This document shows positions 27,262 through 36,150 of a stretch of 64,000 bases of DNA, in pieces. Made by a program: the position numbers and the translations under genes. Position 1 is the stretch's first letter; each line of letters starts with the position of its first letter. The DNA comes from an uncultured Bacteriovoracaceae bacterium (GTDB lineage: Bacteria > Bdellovibrionota > Bacteriovoracia > Bacteriovoracales > Bacteriovoracaceae), in the NCBI GenBank assembly GCA_937923325.1, contig CAKZUQ010000027.1, positions 56,852 through 120,851 on the forward strand. Direction: 5' to 3'. Under the pieces are notes generated by a model. It made no database searches. It saw only the letters and a list, made by a program, of their open reading frames with translations, and was not told where the DNA came from.

Positions 27262-28608
27262 ATGGCAGCAGGAGTTGTAGATGTTACTTATGAGATGATC
27301 ACAAGTAATACAGTAGTACAGATGGGAGGGACAATTATATTTGCCCTTGCAGTAATTCACACGTTTTTAGTAAAGAAATTCGAGCATATTGCTCATCAAT
27401 ATCCAAAAGGGTCAATTGGAGCTGAGAGTTTTCACTTTCTAGGCGAAGTAGAAGCTGTTTTTGGAATGTGGGCTGCAATCTTTATTGTTTTCCTAATGGG
27501 AACGATGGGTTTTCATAGTCCAGTTGTTTACCTTGAAGCTCAAAACTATACAGAACCAGCATTTGTATTTGTTATTATGGCCATGGCCGGAACGAGACCA
27601 ATTATTAAGTTTGCAGAGAAAATTATTATAGCTCTCTCTAAGTTATTTGCATTCTTCCCTCCAAAGATGGCATTTTATCTATCTGCTTTAATCTTTGGAC
27701 CACTTCTTGGTTCGTTTATTACTGAACCTGCAGCGATGACGGTAACAGCTTTAATCCTTCAAAAGAACTTTTACTCCAAGTCAGATATGTCTTTGAAGTT
27801 TAAGTACGCTACTTTAGGTTTATTATTTGTAAACATCTCAATTGGTGGAACTCTTACTCATTTCGCTGCACCACCAGTATTAATGGTTGCAGGAACTTGG
27901 GGCTGGGGAATGGGACATATGTTCGGTTACTTCGGATATAAAGCAATTATAGCAGTTGTTATTTCAGCATTTACTATTGCATTCATGAATAAAAAAGAAC
28001 TATCTCAGTCTTTTGAATTAAGACCAGATGACCAAGAGAAAATGCACCCAACTTGGTGGATTACAATGACTCATATTGTATTCCTAGGTCTAGTTGTTTT
28101 AACAGCTCACCATATGGTTTTATTTTTTGGTTTATTCTTATTTTTCTTAGGCTTTACACAAGTTACTCAAGAATATCAAGACCAAATCAAACTAAAAGAA
28201 TCACTACTAGTTGGTTTCTTTTTAGGTGGACTTGTAACTTTAGGCTCAATGCAAGGATGGTGGATATCAGCACTATTTAATCACCCTCTAGTAACTGAAG
28301 TTCCTTTATTTGTAGGAACAACAGCTCTTACAGCAATTACAGATAATGCTCTTCTAACTTACTTAGGTTCATTAGTAGAAGGTTTATCAGATACTAAGAA
28401 GTACTTCTTAGTGGCCGGTGCTGTAACAGGTGGTGGTTTAACAGTTATCGCCAATGCTCCCAATCCAGCAGGATTTGGAATTCTTAAAGGTAACTTTGGA
28501 GAAGAAGGAATTAGTCCAGTTGGATTGTTAAAAGCGGCTCTTCTTCCAACAGCTGTTTCTTTAATTATCTTTTATGTTCTAGCAAAAGCTAATTTAATAT
28601 TTGGATAG
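27262..28608 (+). CDS. Putative Na+/H+ antiporter (Pfam Na_H_antiport_2 type)
   Basis: 448 residues with about ten to twelve hydrophobic helices. The N-terminal half contains FEHIAHQYPKGSIGAESFHF and the core motif FITEPAAMTVTALIL, and the C-terminal half has TALTAITDNALLTYLGSL followed by GGLTVIANAPNPAGF. The paired helices with TEPAA and TDNA match the putative sodium/proton antiporter family related to NhaD and the ion-transporter superfamily. It would export Na+ in exchange for protons in the inner membrane. It has its own ribosome site (AAAAGGGGAC) and a strong terminator at 28638. Confidence 0.87.
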   Translation: MAAGVVDVTYEMITSNTVVQMGGTIIFALAVIHTFLVKKFEHIAHQYPKGSIGAESFHFLGEVEAVFGMWAAIFIVFLMGTMGFHSPVVYLEAQNYTEPAFVFVIMAMAGTRPIIKFAEKIIIALSKLFAFFPPKMAFYLSALIFGPLLGSFITEPAAMTVTALILQKNFYSKSDMSLKFKYATLGLLFVNISIGGTLTHFAAPPVLMVAGTWGWGMGHMFGYFGYKAIIAVVISAFTIAFMNKKELSQSFELRPDDQEKMHPTWWITMTHIVFLGLVVLTAHHMVLFFGLFLFFLGFTQVTQEYQDQIKLKESLLVGFFLGGLVTLGSMQGWWISALFNHPLVTEVPLFVGTTALTAITDNALLTYLGSLVEGLSDTKKYFLVAGAVTGGGLTVIANAPNPAGFGILKGNFGEEGISPVGLLKAALLPTAVSLIIFYVLAKANLIFG

Positions 28609-28637
28609 AAAAACGTTATTACAGATACTTAAAAGAG

Positions 28638-28665
28638 GCCGGATCTTGTTATCCGGCTTTTTTTT
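28638..28665 (+). terminator. Rho-independent terminator after the 27262-28608 antiporter
   Basis: Perfect 7-bp stem GCCGGAT (28638-28644) / ATCCGGC (28651-28657), six-base loop, and eight T (28658-28665). Confidence 0.93.
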
Positions 28666-28803
28666 AACTTATTTAGCCGACTAAAGAGCTTTTTTAATGT
28701 TTGAAGATTTTAGAAATTAAAATGCCATATGTTAAGATCATTTTGCCACGTTTATATTAGAATAAATAAAGAGTTATAATAGCTATATCAAAAATGAGCG
28801 AAA

Positions 28804-29172
28804 ATGGAGTTTTGCTTGAAGTACTTAGGCGTTATTATATTTACCATACCAGCACTTTGCTTTGCAGAGTACACCACTTCTTATGAAGTAGAGGATGAGT
28901 TCTCGTGGGATAATGATCAGTTTATTGCTCAAAAGCCAGGTAGAATGATGACAGAAACTCGAGATGCACTATTGAGTTATGAACTCGTACATGAAAAAAC
29001 AACGTATTGGGGCAAACGTTTTGAGAGGGCTTTGTTTGGTGACCATGTAGAGAAGTTCCTCATTTTTACACCTTTAGTTACAGGCAAACTTGAATTTAGA
29101 GCAATGGACTTAGACTTTTATGTTGATGCCAGAAAATCTAAAGGTGGAGTTAAATACACTTATAATTTTTAA
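28804..29172 (+). CDS. Small secreted protein, unknown function
   Basis: 122 residues from the ATG at 28804. A TTG at 28816 would give a cleaner signal peptide (MKYLGVIIFTIPALCFA) and has GGAG at the right distance (28806-28809), so the true start may be there. The mature protein is acidic at first (YEVEDEFSWDND) and ends in a beta-like segment (KGGVKYTYNF). The closing Phe and alternating pattern suggest an envelope protein, but it is too short for a barrel. No family recognised. Confidence 0.6.
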   Translation: MEFCLKYLGVIIFTIPALCFAEYTTSYEVEDEFSWDNDQFIAQKPGRMMTETRDALLSYELVHEKTTYWGKRFERALFGDHVEKFLIFTPLVTGKLEFRAMDLDFYVDARKSKGGVKYTYNF

Positions 29173-29236
29173 ATGAATTTACCAATGGAACCTTTTTCTA
29201 GCTAGTTATATTTCTATACATCCGTATTATTAAATC

Positions 29237-30991
29237 ATGGGAAAAATATTAAAATCATTCAGCTTTTGGGTGTTCAGTATTACTTTAGCTTTATCATACT
29301 GGGCAGGAATATATATTAAACCAACTATGGTTCTTGAAAAAGTCGCTTTAGATGTGAAGGTTGTCGAAGTCGGGGAAGATACTGGTAAGCCCTATTATAT
29401 CTATAAAGGTAAATCCAAGTTCATAGAGCCAACAATCTCTACAGAATCAAGACTCTTAAATAAAACTCTCGTTCCTAATGATTACTCTTCAAAAGATAAA
29501 GATAAAAATATCGAATATATTTATGAACTAAAAAATGATGGAAGCAAGCTTTATTCTCAGCTTCAGTTGAAGAGGCATTTTGGTTTTTGGTCATTAATAC
29601 CGGCCATAGTAGCCGTAATTCTATGTTGGGTTTTAAAAGATCCTGTGGCTTCTTTAAGTGCGGGAATCTTTTCTGGTGCATTGTTATTACAACAGTACAA
29701 TATTTCTGAAGATGTCTTATTAGAAACATTTATGAGTAAGAGTGCTGCTGGAATTTTAATCTTATATTTATGGATGTTAGGAGGACTCATGGGTATGTGG
29801 TCCAAAACAGGTGCATCCAAAGCATTTGCTAACTACATGACTAAAAATTTTGTTCGTGGTCCAAAGTCTGCTAAGTTTGTAGCTTGGGCGATGGGAGTTA
29901 TTTTCTTTCAAGGTGGAACTGTTAGTACTGTTGTCGTTGGAACAACTGTTAAACCCCTTGCTGATGCTGAAGATATAAGCCATGAAGAATTAAGTTATAT
30001 TGTTGATTCAACAGCAAGTCCAATTGCAAGTATTCTAGCATTTAATGCTTGGCCAGGTTATGTACAAGCGTTTTTGTTTGTTCCTGGAGTTGCTTGGTTG
30101 GCGACAGAGTCTGATAGGTTAGGCTTTTTCTTTAAGTCGATTCCTCTTTCTTTTTATTCAATCTTCGCAGTTCTTGGTACATTTTTAATTAGTATCGATA
30201 AAGCTCCATTTGTTGGTTCTAAGATGCGTAAAGCAATTACAAGGGCAAGAGAGGAAGGAAAACTTGATGCAGATGATGCTGAGCCTTTAAGTGCCAAAGA
30301 ACTAGAAAATAGTGTTGTTCCACAGAATTATAAACCAAGTATCATTGATTTCTTTTTTCCACTTATTACATTAATAGGAATTGCCATTGGAACGTTTATT
30401 GCCACCGGTTCTCCAGATGTAAGGACAGCTTTTGGGATCGCATTCTTGTTAGCATTTTTTCAAGCTCTTGCTCGAGGTATGAAGTTGAAAGATGCAATGG
30501 AAGGTGTAGCAGATGGAATAAAAGGCGTCGTAATGGGCTCAGTTATCTTAATACTTGCAATTACAATTGGAAATATTGGTAAAGAAACTGGTGGAGGAAT
30601 GTACCTTGTTGAGATGTTAGGTACTGCATTACCCTTTTGGTTATTACCAGTAATTCTCCAGTTATTAACAGTGGTTATTGCCTTCTCTACAGGGACAAGT
30701 TGGGGAACTTATGCAGTAGCTTTTCCATTAGCAATGCCACTTGCTTGGGCGATTGCACAAGCACATGGGATGGCACACCCCGAATTTTATATGATGATCA
30801 ATTTTGCTGCAGTAATGAATGGCTCTGTTTATGGAGATCAATGTTCTCCAATTTCAGACACTACTGTCTTATCCGCTATGTGTACAGGATGTGACCTTAT
30901 GGATCATGTAAAAACTCAACTCCCTCCAGCAACATTTGCAGCAACAATAGCAGCAGTTCTTTGGACAATATGTACCTTTTTTGCAATGTAG
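29237..30991 (+). CDS. NhaC-family Na+/H+ antiporter
   Basis: 584 residues. One N-terminal helix is followed by a periplasmic stretch of about 85 residues (30-115), then the NhaC core of ten or more helices. Core marks are GGLMGMWSKTGAS, FFQGGTVSTVVVG, DSTASPIASILAFNAW, FSTGTSWGTYAVAFP and GSVYGDQCSPISDTTVLSA. It would extrude Na+ in exchange for H+, useful for a marine organism. The large N-terminal periplasmic segment is not part of the usual family. The stop overlaps a false upstream ATG of the FecR gene, which follows directly. Confidence 0.92.
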   Translation: MGKILKSFSFWVFSITLALSYWAGIYIKPTMVLEKVALDVKVVEVGEDTGKPYYIYKGKSKFIEPTISTESRLLNKTLVPNDYSSKDKDKNIEYIYELKNDGSKLYSQLQLKRHFGFWSLIPAIVAVILCWVLKDPVASLSAGIFSGALLLQQYNISEDVLLETFMSKSAAGILILYLWMLGGLMGMWSKTGASKAFANYMTKNFVRGPKSAKFVAWAMGVIFFQGGTVSTVVVGTTVKPLADAEDISHEELSYIVDSTASPIASILAFNAWPGYVQAFLFVPGVAWLATESDRLGFFFKSIPLSFYSIFAVLGTFLISIDKAPFVGSKMRKAITRAREEGKLDADDAEPLSAKELENSVVPQNYKPSIIDFFFPLITLIGIAIGTFIATGSPDVRTAFGIAFLLAFFQALARGMKLKDAMEGVADGIKGVVMGSVILILAITIGNIGKETGGGMYLVEMLGTALPFWLLPVILQLLTVVIAFSTGTSWGTYAVAFPLAMPLAWAIAQAHGMAHPEFYMMINFAAVMNGSVYGDQCSPISDTTVLSAMCTGCDLMDHVKTQLPPATFAATIAAVLWTICTFFAM

Positions 30992-30998
30992 GAATATT

Positions 30999-32108
30999 AT
31001 GAAATTACTTTTAAGTCTTTGCTTTTTACTTATTTCTTTTAGAGCTTTAGCAATTGATGTTTCAGTTTTCTACGCTAAAGGAAATGTAAAAATAATAGAC
31101 TTAGAAGGTAATGAAAAAAAAGCTCTTAAAGGTGAAACGGTAACAGAAGGTGAAAAAATTATCACTGGAAAAAAATCTTTTGTTATTTTAAAAATCGATA
31201 GTCATTCTATTCATAGGGTTGAAGAGAGTTCAAGTTTACTCATTTCTAAACTACCATATCATTTTAAAAACTCTGACGAATTAGAGCAGGGTGGAAGTTT
31301 CTATTTAGAAGTAGGGACAATCTTTTCTGAAATCTTTAAAAAATCAGGAAATAATTCCCATGAAATACGAACTAAAAACTCTATTATGGGGGTTCGTGGT
31401 ACTAAGTTTATGGTCTCTAAGGATAAAGATGACCATACATGGTTATCAGTTGAACATGGTGAAGTTGAGGTTAAAAATGAGCAAACAAATCATCATGATG
31501 TTGTTATAAATAAGCAGTCAATTGTTATTGAAAATGATAAATATTTCACTCAACCGAAGCGCTATGAGTGGCAGAAAAAACTATCATGGAATATTGATAA
31601 AGCGAAAGAGGATGTTAAAACATTTAGCAATCATAGAAAATTAGCTTTGATGGAGTTTAGCAAAAAAAGAACTAAGTGGACTCGAAACGAAGTAAGATTT
31701 AAAGAAGTTCAGCATAGCTGGGTAAAAAGGAAAAAAGCCTATGATTTAAATATCAAAAAGAACAAGCTCACTCCAAATACAAAACTTAAAAATAGAAAAC
31801 TAAGACTTGAGGAAAAACTAGAAAATCTATATAAGAAAAAAGGCATGCCAAAATCGACAAGAGAACTGTATAAAAGTATTTTAAACTCCAAGAGTGATTT
31901 AAAGCTTAATGATTTTGCAAATGAGAAATTAGATGAGTCTAAGAGTAAAATGAGAAGTAATAAAGAACGCTTAAGACAAATTCGAAATATTCGTAGAGAT
32001 CAAAATAAACCTAAACAACCTGTTGTTATACCTAAACCAATCACTCCTGTTAACACAGCTCCTGTTAACACGACTCCTGTAGGAAGTGATGGAGCTTCTT
32101 TTATTTAG
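30999..32108 (+). CDS. Secreted FecR-domain protein with coiled C-terminus
   Basis: 369 residues from the ATG at 30999. An in-frame ATG at 30981 sits inside the antiporter gene and would spoil the signal peptide (MKLLLSLCFLLISFRALA). The FecR domain (about 25-185) includes GSFYLEVGTIFSEI and TKNSIMGVRGTKFMV. The second half is a charged, probably helical region (about 195-345), ending in a short Pro-Val-Asn-Thr repeat. Stand-alone periplasmic FecR domains without a sigma-factor partner are common in Bdellovibrionota and of unknown role. Only seven bases separate it from the antiporter gene. Confidence 0.8.
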   Translation: MKLLLSLCFLLISFRALAIDVSVFYAKGNVKIIDLEGNEKKALKGETVTEGEKIITGKKSFVILKIDSHSIHRVEESSSLLISKLPYHFKNSDELEQGGSFYLEVGTIFSEIFKKSGNNSHEIRTKNSIMGVRGTKFMVSKDKDDHTWLSVEHGEVEVKNEQTNHHDVVINKQSIVIENDKYFTQPKRYEWQKKLSWNIDKAKEDVKTFSNHRKLALMEFSKKRTKWTRNEVRFKEVQHSWVKRKKAYDLNIKKNKLTPNTKLKNRKLRLEEKLENLYKKKGMPKSTRELYKSILNSKSDLKLNDFANEKLDESKSKMRSNKERLRQIRNIRRDQNKPKQPVVIPKPITPVNTAPVNTTPVGSDGASFI

Positions 32109-32181
32109 GCAAACTATTCCTGTTAGTAAGATTCCTCTTAAACTTAACGAGTTAAGTCCGATAAAGTAATTGGAGAAAACT

Positions 32182-32703
32182 ATGTTTAACTTACTAAAAA
32201 ATAGATCACAACGCTTTAAAACCAAAGAAGACTTTTTCTTTGAATTCTTTAATAATCCACAGCACCAGTGGATAGTCGAAGATAAATACATTAAAGCGAA
32301 CTTTGAAGAGTTCTTTTCTTTAATTCCATTAAAAATGCTAAGAGATTTATGGAAAGATTCAGATATTTGGTTTATTTCATCTAGTGGCAAATATAGTTGT
32401 GCGATTGAGCCAATTGGTTGCTCGGTAATTATGATATTTCCAGAATTAAAAAAGATTATGAGATCCTTTAATCCAGACGGAACAAAAGCTATTCTTGCTC
32501 ATGAATTAGGTCATATATATTATAATCATTCCAATAGAAGAATAGATGTGCTCGAAGCTCAAGTAGAAGCAGATAAGTTTGCTATAAACTTAGGTTTTAT
32601 TGAAGAGTTAGAATCATTTCTACATGATCAGTCAGAAAGCCTAGAAAAAAGAGTTAGACTTTCATATCTTACATCACAATACTTTGATTCTTATCATGAC
32701 TAG
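32182..32703 (+). CDS. Small HELGH zinc peptidase-like protein
   Basis: 173 residues from the ATG at 32182; the in-frame TTG at 32170 lies in the ribosome site TTGGAGAAA. It has the motif LAHELGHIYY near residue 113, and EAQVEADKFA about 20 residues later supplies the expected third zinc ligand (Glu). This is the gluzincin/M48-like layout reduced to its core. There is no signal peptide or membrane helix. It may clip a cytoplasmic protein; the substrate is unknown. It lies 73 bases after the FecR gene. Confidence 0.75.
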   Translation: MFNLLKNRSQRFKTKEDFFFEFFNNPQHQWIVEDKYIKANFEEFFSLIPLKMLRDLWKDSDIWFISSSGKYSCAIEPIGCSVIMIFPELKKIMRSFNPDGTKAILAHELGHIYYNHSNRRIDVLEAQVEADKFAINLGFIEELESFLHDQSESLEKRVRLSYLTSQYFDSYHD

Positions 32704-32712
32704 ATTCTAAAA

Positions 32713-32937
32713 CTATCTACAACGAGCTTTTATCCAAGTGCTGTCAATTTGTATTTCTTTAACCATTTCTGGAGCTATTTTTCCTGATGGTTGAACTACT
32801 GCCGAGCCAGCACTTAGTTCATTGATTTTCCAAACTATACTTTCGTCAGGCTTTTGAATACAATCACCAACTTTATATTCAATATCATTACATGAAGTTA
32901 AAACGGTCAAACTTAAAATTAAAAATATTACTTTCAT
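32713..32937 (-). CDS. Small lipoprotein
   Basis: 74 residues. The start is the ATG at 32937 because the ribosome site GGAGAG lies directly upstream and the signal peptide with lipobox LTSC begins there; the longer frame to 33042 would overlap the TerB gene. The mature part holds KVGDCIQKPDES and ends IKARCR, giving two Cys about 48 residues apart. This spacing resembles the small protein at 6753-7058 and suggests a one-disulfide SH3-like fold. It converges on the HELGH gene and is divergent from the TerB gene. Confidence 0.7.
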   Translation of the reverse strand: MKVIFLILSLTVLTSCNDIEYKVGDCIQKPDESIVWKINELSAGSAVVQPSGKIAPEMVKEIQIDSTWIKARCR

Positions 32938-32979
32938 TAAAATCTCTCCAGCGTATAATAAGTATTTAAGGAGTATATC

Positions 32980-33489
32980 ATGGCATTTTGGGATTTGTTT
33001 AGTGCAAATAAAACAGAAAATAAGAAACATAGTTCTCTTCATTATGAGCTACATAAGCAGTTTCCAGAAACTTCTGAAGAAGACTTGATAAAATTAACTT
33101 GTATTTCAGGCTTACTTGCGAGAGTGGCAAATGTTGATTTTCACCTAGATGAAAATGAAAAATCTCATATGACAAAGGCGTTAATTGAGATGACTGAGTT
33201 TAGTACTCAAGAAATTGATGTCATTGTGGATATTGCTATTCATCATGTGAAAGAGTTAGCAGGGCTTGAAAATCATAAATATGTATATTCTTTGAAAGAA
33301 GTTATGGATAGAAATGAAAGATATAAAGTTGTTGAAGCATTATTTGCACTCGCTGCAAGTGACGGAGTGGTAGAGAATGTAGAGTCTGAAGAGATTCGTA
33401 TTATCGTTAAGGGTTTTGATTTATCGGATAAACATTTTACTGCTGCCCGAGCAAAAGTGTCAGATAAATTGAAAGCCTTAAATATTTAA
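32980..33489 (+). CDS. TerB-family protein
   Basis: 169 residues, all-helical. The two-part TerB pattern is visible: SGLLARVANVDFHLDENEKSHM (about 44-65, in parts) and ALFALAASDGVVENVESEEIRII (about 122-144), each with an Asp-x-x-hydrophobic-x3-E unit that can bind a metal. TerB-like domains occur in tellurite resistance and in membrane-stress and phage-related systems; alone they are of uncertain role. Ribosome site AAGGAG precedes the ATG. The SelO-like gene follows after 78 bases. Confidence 0.82.
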   Translation: MAFWDLFSANKTENKKHSSLHYELHKQFPETSEEDLIKLTCISGLLARVANVDFHLDENEKSHMTKALIEMTEFSTQEIDVIVDIAIHHVKELAGLENHKYVYSLKEVMDRNERYKVVEALFALAASDGVVENVESEEIRIIVKGFDLSDKHFTAARAKVSDKLKALNI

Positions 33490-33567
33490 ATAATCTCATT
33501 TTTGTATCTATTGCACCGATACTGTATACTGTAGTTAGAAACTATTTCTGACTTATAGGATGTAAGT

Positions 33568-35409
33568 ATGACAGTAGCAAAGAAGATTGAACAACTAAAT
33601 ACCAAGAAGGTGGAGAAGAAATCTCCTAAAGATATCTATAGAAAGTTTAAACAACTTGATGGATCTCATCCCTATAAAAAAGTTACCCCAGAAGGCTTTG
33701 TTGATTATCCAGCTAGAACGCGAAAAGGCGGCAAAATTAGATATTTTAATTTTGATTTAGCTAAAGAGATGGGTCTGATTCCAAAGGATCACCCTGAGGA
33801 AATAACTGAAAAGTTAAAAGAAAATATCTTAGAGACTTTTGCAATTATTATCATTAATGAATTTGACGAAGAAAATAATAAAGAGTTCAGTCCTGATGAA
33901 GTAAAGTCGGGAACATATATGGCTACAAGGTACCTTCAGCTACAGCATCCTGATAAAAAAGGAAAGAACTCAGGTGACGGAAGAAGTGTTTGGATTGGAC
34001 AAGTCAAAAATAGTGGTAAGGTTTGGGACGTTAGTGGATGTGGAACTGGTGCAACAAGGTTAAGTCCTGCTACTAGTAAATTTAATAAATTTTTTGAAAG
34101 TGGAGATCCAAGTATCTCTTATGGCTGTGGATATGCTGAAGTTGATGAAGGAATGGCTCAAGCATTATTCAGTGAAGTTTTTTACAAAAACCAGATCAAA
34201 ACAGAAAGGGCTCTTGTTGTCTTAGAGTTTGAAAAAGGCTATGCAATAAACATTAGGGCCCATCAAAATCTCTTAAGGCCTAGTCACTTCTTTATGCATT
34301 TAAAGCAAAATGAACTAGAGCCTTTGAAGTCTCTCTTAGATTATCATATTGAATTAAAAAGAAACGATGATAGCTTTGCTAAATGTCCGCAAGGTAAGGG
34401 CAAGTATAAGTTTTTCTTAAAAGACTTTGCTAATACTTTTGGGGAGATTGCTTCTACTTTTGAAAATGAGTATGTGTTTTGTTGGTTAGATTGGGATGGA
34501 GATAATATCCTCATGGATGGTAGTATTATTGACTATGGTTCTATTAGACAATTTGGATTGTTTCATTCTGAGTATCGTTATGATGATGTTGATCGTTATT
34601 CTACATCTATTCTGGAGCAAAGAGAAAAGGCAAGATATATAGTTCAATGTTTTGCTCAAATTGTTGACTATATTGAAAATGGTGAAAAACAAGCGATTTC
34701 TAAGTTTAAAAAGCATTGGAGTGTCGATCAATTTGATGAAAGGTTTGAAGAAGTAAAGAATACAAGTATTCTTTTTAAAGTTGGATTCTCGCCTAAAGAA
34801 TGTGCATATCTAATGAAGTATGATTTAAAAGAAATCAAGGAATTTAGAAAAGTTTTTTCATATTTTGAAAGAGCAAAGTCTAAAAAAGGAATGGTTAAGG
34901 TACCAGATGGTATCTCGTGGGATGCAATTTTTTGCATGAGGGATATACTAAGAGAACTTCCTCAGATGATCATTGCAAGAAAAGATCAGATCACAGATGA
35001 GGAATTTATAAGTATTCTAAAATCGAATTATGCAACAGAAGAGGACTTAAGCATCACAAGTTATAGAAGTAAGATGATAAAATCTTTTCAAATGAAATAT
35101 TGGAGGCTTATTGAAAAAGCTGCCAAACATAATAAACAACAATTTGAAAAACAACTTTTAGACGTTTCAATGCGATCTTCAGTGATTAACAAAATAGAAC
35201 GAGTTACGGGTGATTCTATTTCTATTATTGTAGAAAAAATTATTAAACAAAAAAATAAAATGAATACAGGTGAAATCTATAATCTAATTAGAGACTTTGC
35301 TGAGCTACAAACTTATATGCCACATGAAACGCCAAAATTACAAAAAGAAACAAAAGGTTTAGTTAAGCAATTTTTTGAAATTGTGAAGGAACATAGAGAA
35401 GGTCTATGA
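33568..35409 (+). CDS. Divergent SelO-like (pseudokinase-fold) protein
   Basis: 613 residues. Landmarks fit the protein adenylyltransferase SelO fold: a DGRSVWIGQVK strand, a Gly-rich stretch DVSGCGTGATRLSPA, RALVVLEFEKGYAINIRAHQNLLRPSHFF (in parts, about 212-240), and the metal-binding loop DWDGDNILMDGSIIDYG. In SelO the Gly-rich stretch normally reads QLKGAG with the beta-3 Lys; here a Ser occupies the Lys position. The Asn and Asp of the metal loop are kept. SelO transfers AMP to Ser, Thr or Tyr of proteins; with the Lys absent, activity may be changed. The stop overlaps the ATG of a peptidase E gene, so the two are coupled. It could be an uncharacterised sister family. Confidence 0.68.
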   Translation: MTVAKKIEQLNTKKVEKKSPKDIYRKFKQLDGSHPYKKVTPEGFVDYPARTRKGGKIRYFNFDLAKEMGLIPKDHPEEITEKLKENILETFAIIIINEFDEENNKEFSPDEVKSGTYMATRYLQLQHPDKKGKNSGDGRSVWIGQVKNSGKVWDVSGCGTGATRLSPATSKFNKFFESGDPSISYGCGYAEVDEGMAQALFSEVFYKNQIKTERALVVLEFEKGYAINIRAHQNLLRPSHFFMHLKQNELEPLKSLLDYHIELKRNDDSFAKCPQGKGKYKFFLKDFANTFGEIASTFENEYVFCWLDWDGDNILMDGSIIDYGSIRQFGLFHSEYRYDDVDRYSTSILEQREKARYIVQCFAQIVDYIENGEKQAISKFKKHWSVDQFDERFEEVKNTSILFKVGFSPKECAYLMKYDLKEIKEFRKVFSYFERAKSKKGMVKVPDGISWDAIFCMRDILRELPQMIIARKDQITDEEFISILKSNYATEEDLSITSYRSKMIKSFQMKYWRLIEKAAKHNKQQFEKQLLDVSMRSSVINKIERVTGDSISIIVEKIIKQKNKMNTGEIYNLIRDFAELQTYMPHETPKLQKETKGLVKQFFEIVKEHREGL

Positions 35410-36068
35410 AATTAATCTTTTATAGCGGTGGGCATGATTTTGAAAATCATTCACTAGATAATAATCTATTAGAGTTATCAAAGAATAAAACGCCACAAAT
35501 AACATACATCCCTTCTTGTTCATACTTGTGCGACGACGACTTTAGGGACTTTGTTGATCAGTATCAAAAATTTGATGTTCATAATATAATTAATTTTCCA
35601 ATAGATGTTCCTTTTACTGAAGTCCTAAAAAGTGAAGTTTTTAAATCTGATATAATTCATTTATCAGGAGGGAATACTTATTATTTTCTCAAGCACTTGC
35701 GTAAAGCAGGAATGTTAGGTGAGCTTAAAAATTTTGTTAAAAATGGTGGTATTTTAACAGGCCTTAGTGCAGGTGCTATCATAATGACAAAAAGAATAGA
35801 TACAGCGGGATTTCCTGAGTTTGATAAGGATGATAATGATGAGAACCTTAAGAATCTAAAAGGAATGGGTTTAGTTAACTTTGAATTTTTTCCCCATTAC
35901 AGAAACTCCAAAAGATATGATAAAGAAATACTCAGCTACTCTAAAGGACATGAAGTGCCTATATATGCTTGCCCTGATGGGAGTGGAATTATTGTTAACA
36001 ACGATGAGATCACTTTTATTGGTAAAACATATTGCTTTATTAATGGAAAAAAATTCATCGTAAAATAA
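35406..36068 (+). CDS. Peptidase E (S51) family protein
   Basis: 220 residues. The nucleophile lies in TGLSAGAIIM (Ser near 122) and LSGGNTYYFLKHLRKAG is the family strand before it. An early GGHD and a C-terminal CPDGSGIIV are also in the S51 style. Family members include aspartyl dipeptidase and cyanophycinase. The ATG overlaps the SelO-like stop (ATGA). Which substrate it cuts is not visible; cyanophycinase is unlikely because no cyanophycin synthetase was seen here. Confidence 0.83.
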   Translation: MKLIFYSGGHDFENHSLDNNLLELSKNKTPQITYIPSCSYLCDDDFRDFVDQYQKFDVHNIINFPIDVPFTEVLKSEVFKSDIIHLSGGNTYYFLKHLRKAGMLGELKNFVKNGGILTGLSAGAIIMTKRIDTAGFPEFDKDDNDENLKNLKGMGLVNFEFFPHYRNSKRYDKEILSYSKGHEVPIYACPDGSGIIVNNDEITFIGKTYCFINGKKFIVK

Positions 36069-36150
36069 ATACAATTCATCATATAAAAATCAATTTCTCT
36101 TAAGTTTACAAATATCTAAGTCGATAAGTAGTTAAATATTAAGGGAATTT

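Noticed and set aside
30981..30998. Upstream ATG for the FecR protein
   Set aside because: It lies inside the NhaC gene and adds MQCRNI ahead of a perfect signal peptide; the ATG at 30999 is preferred.
31971..32390. 139-codon minus-strand open frame
   Set aside because: Spans the ends of two supported plus-strand genes, with no motif and no ribosome site.
32938..33042. Longer form of the small lipoprotein
   Set aside because: It would overlap the divergent TerB gene start and bury the lipobox far from the N-terminus; the ATG at 32937 has a ribosome site.
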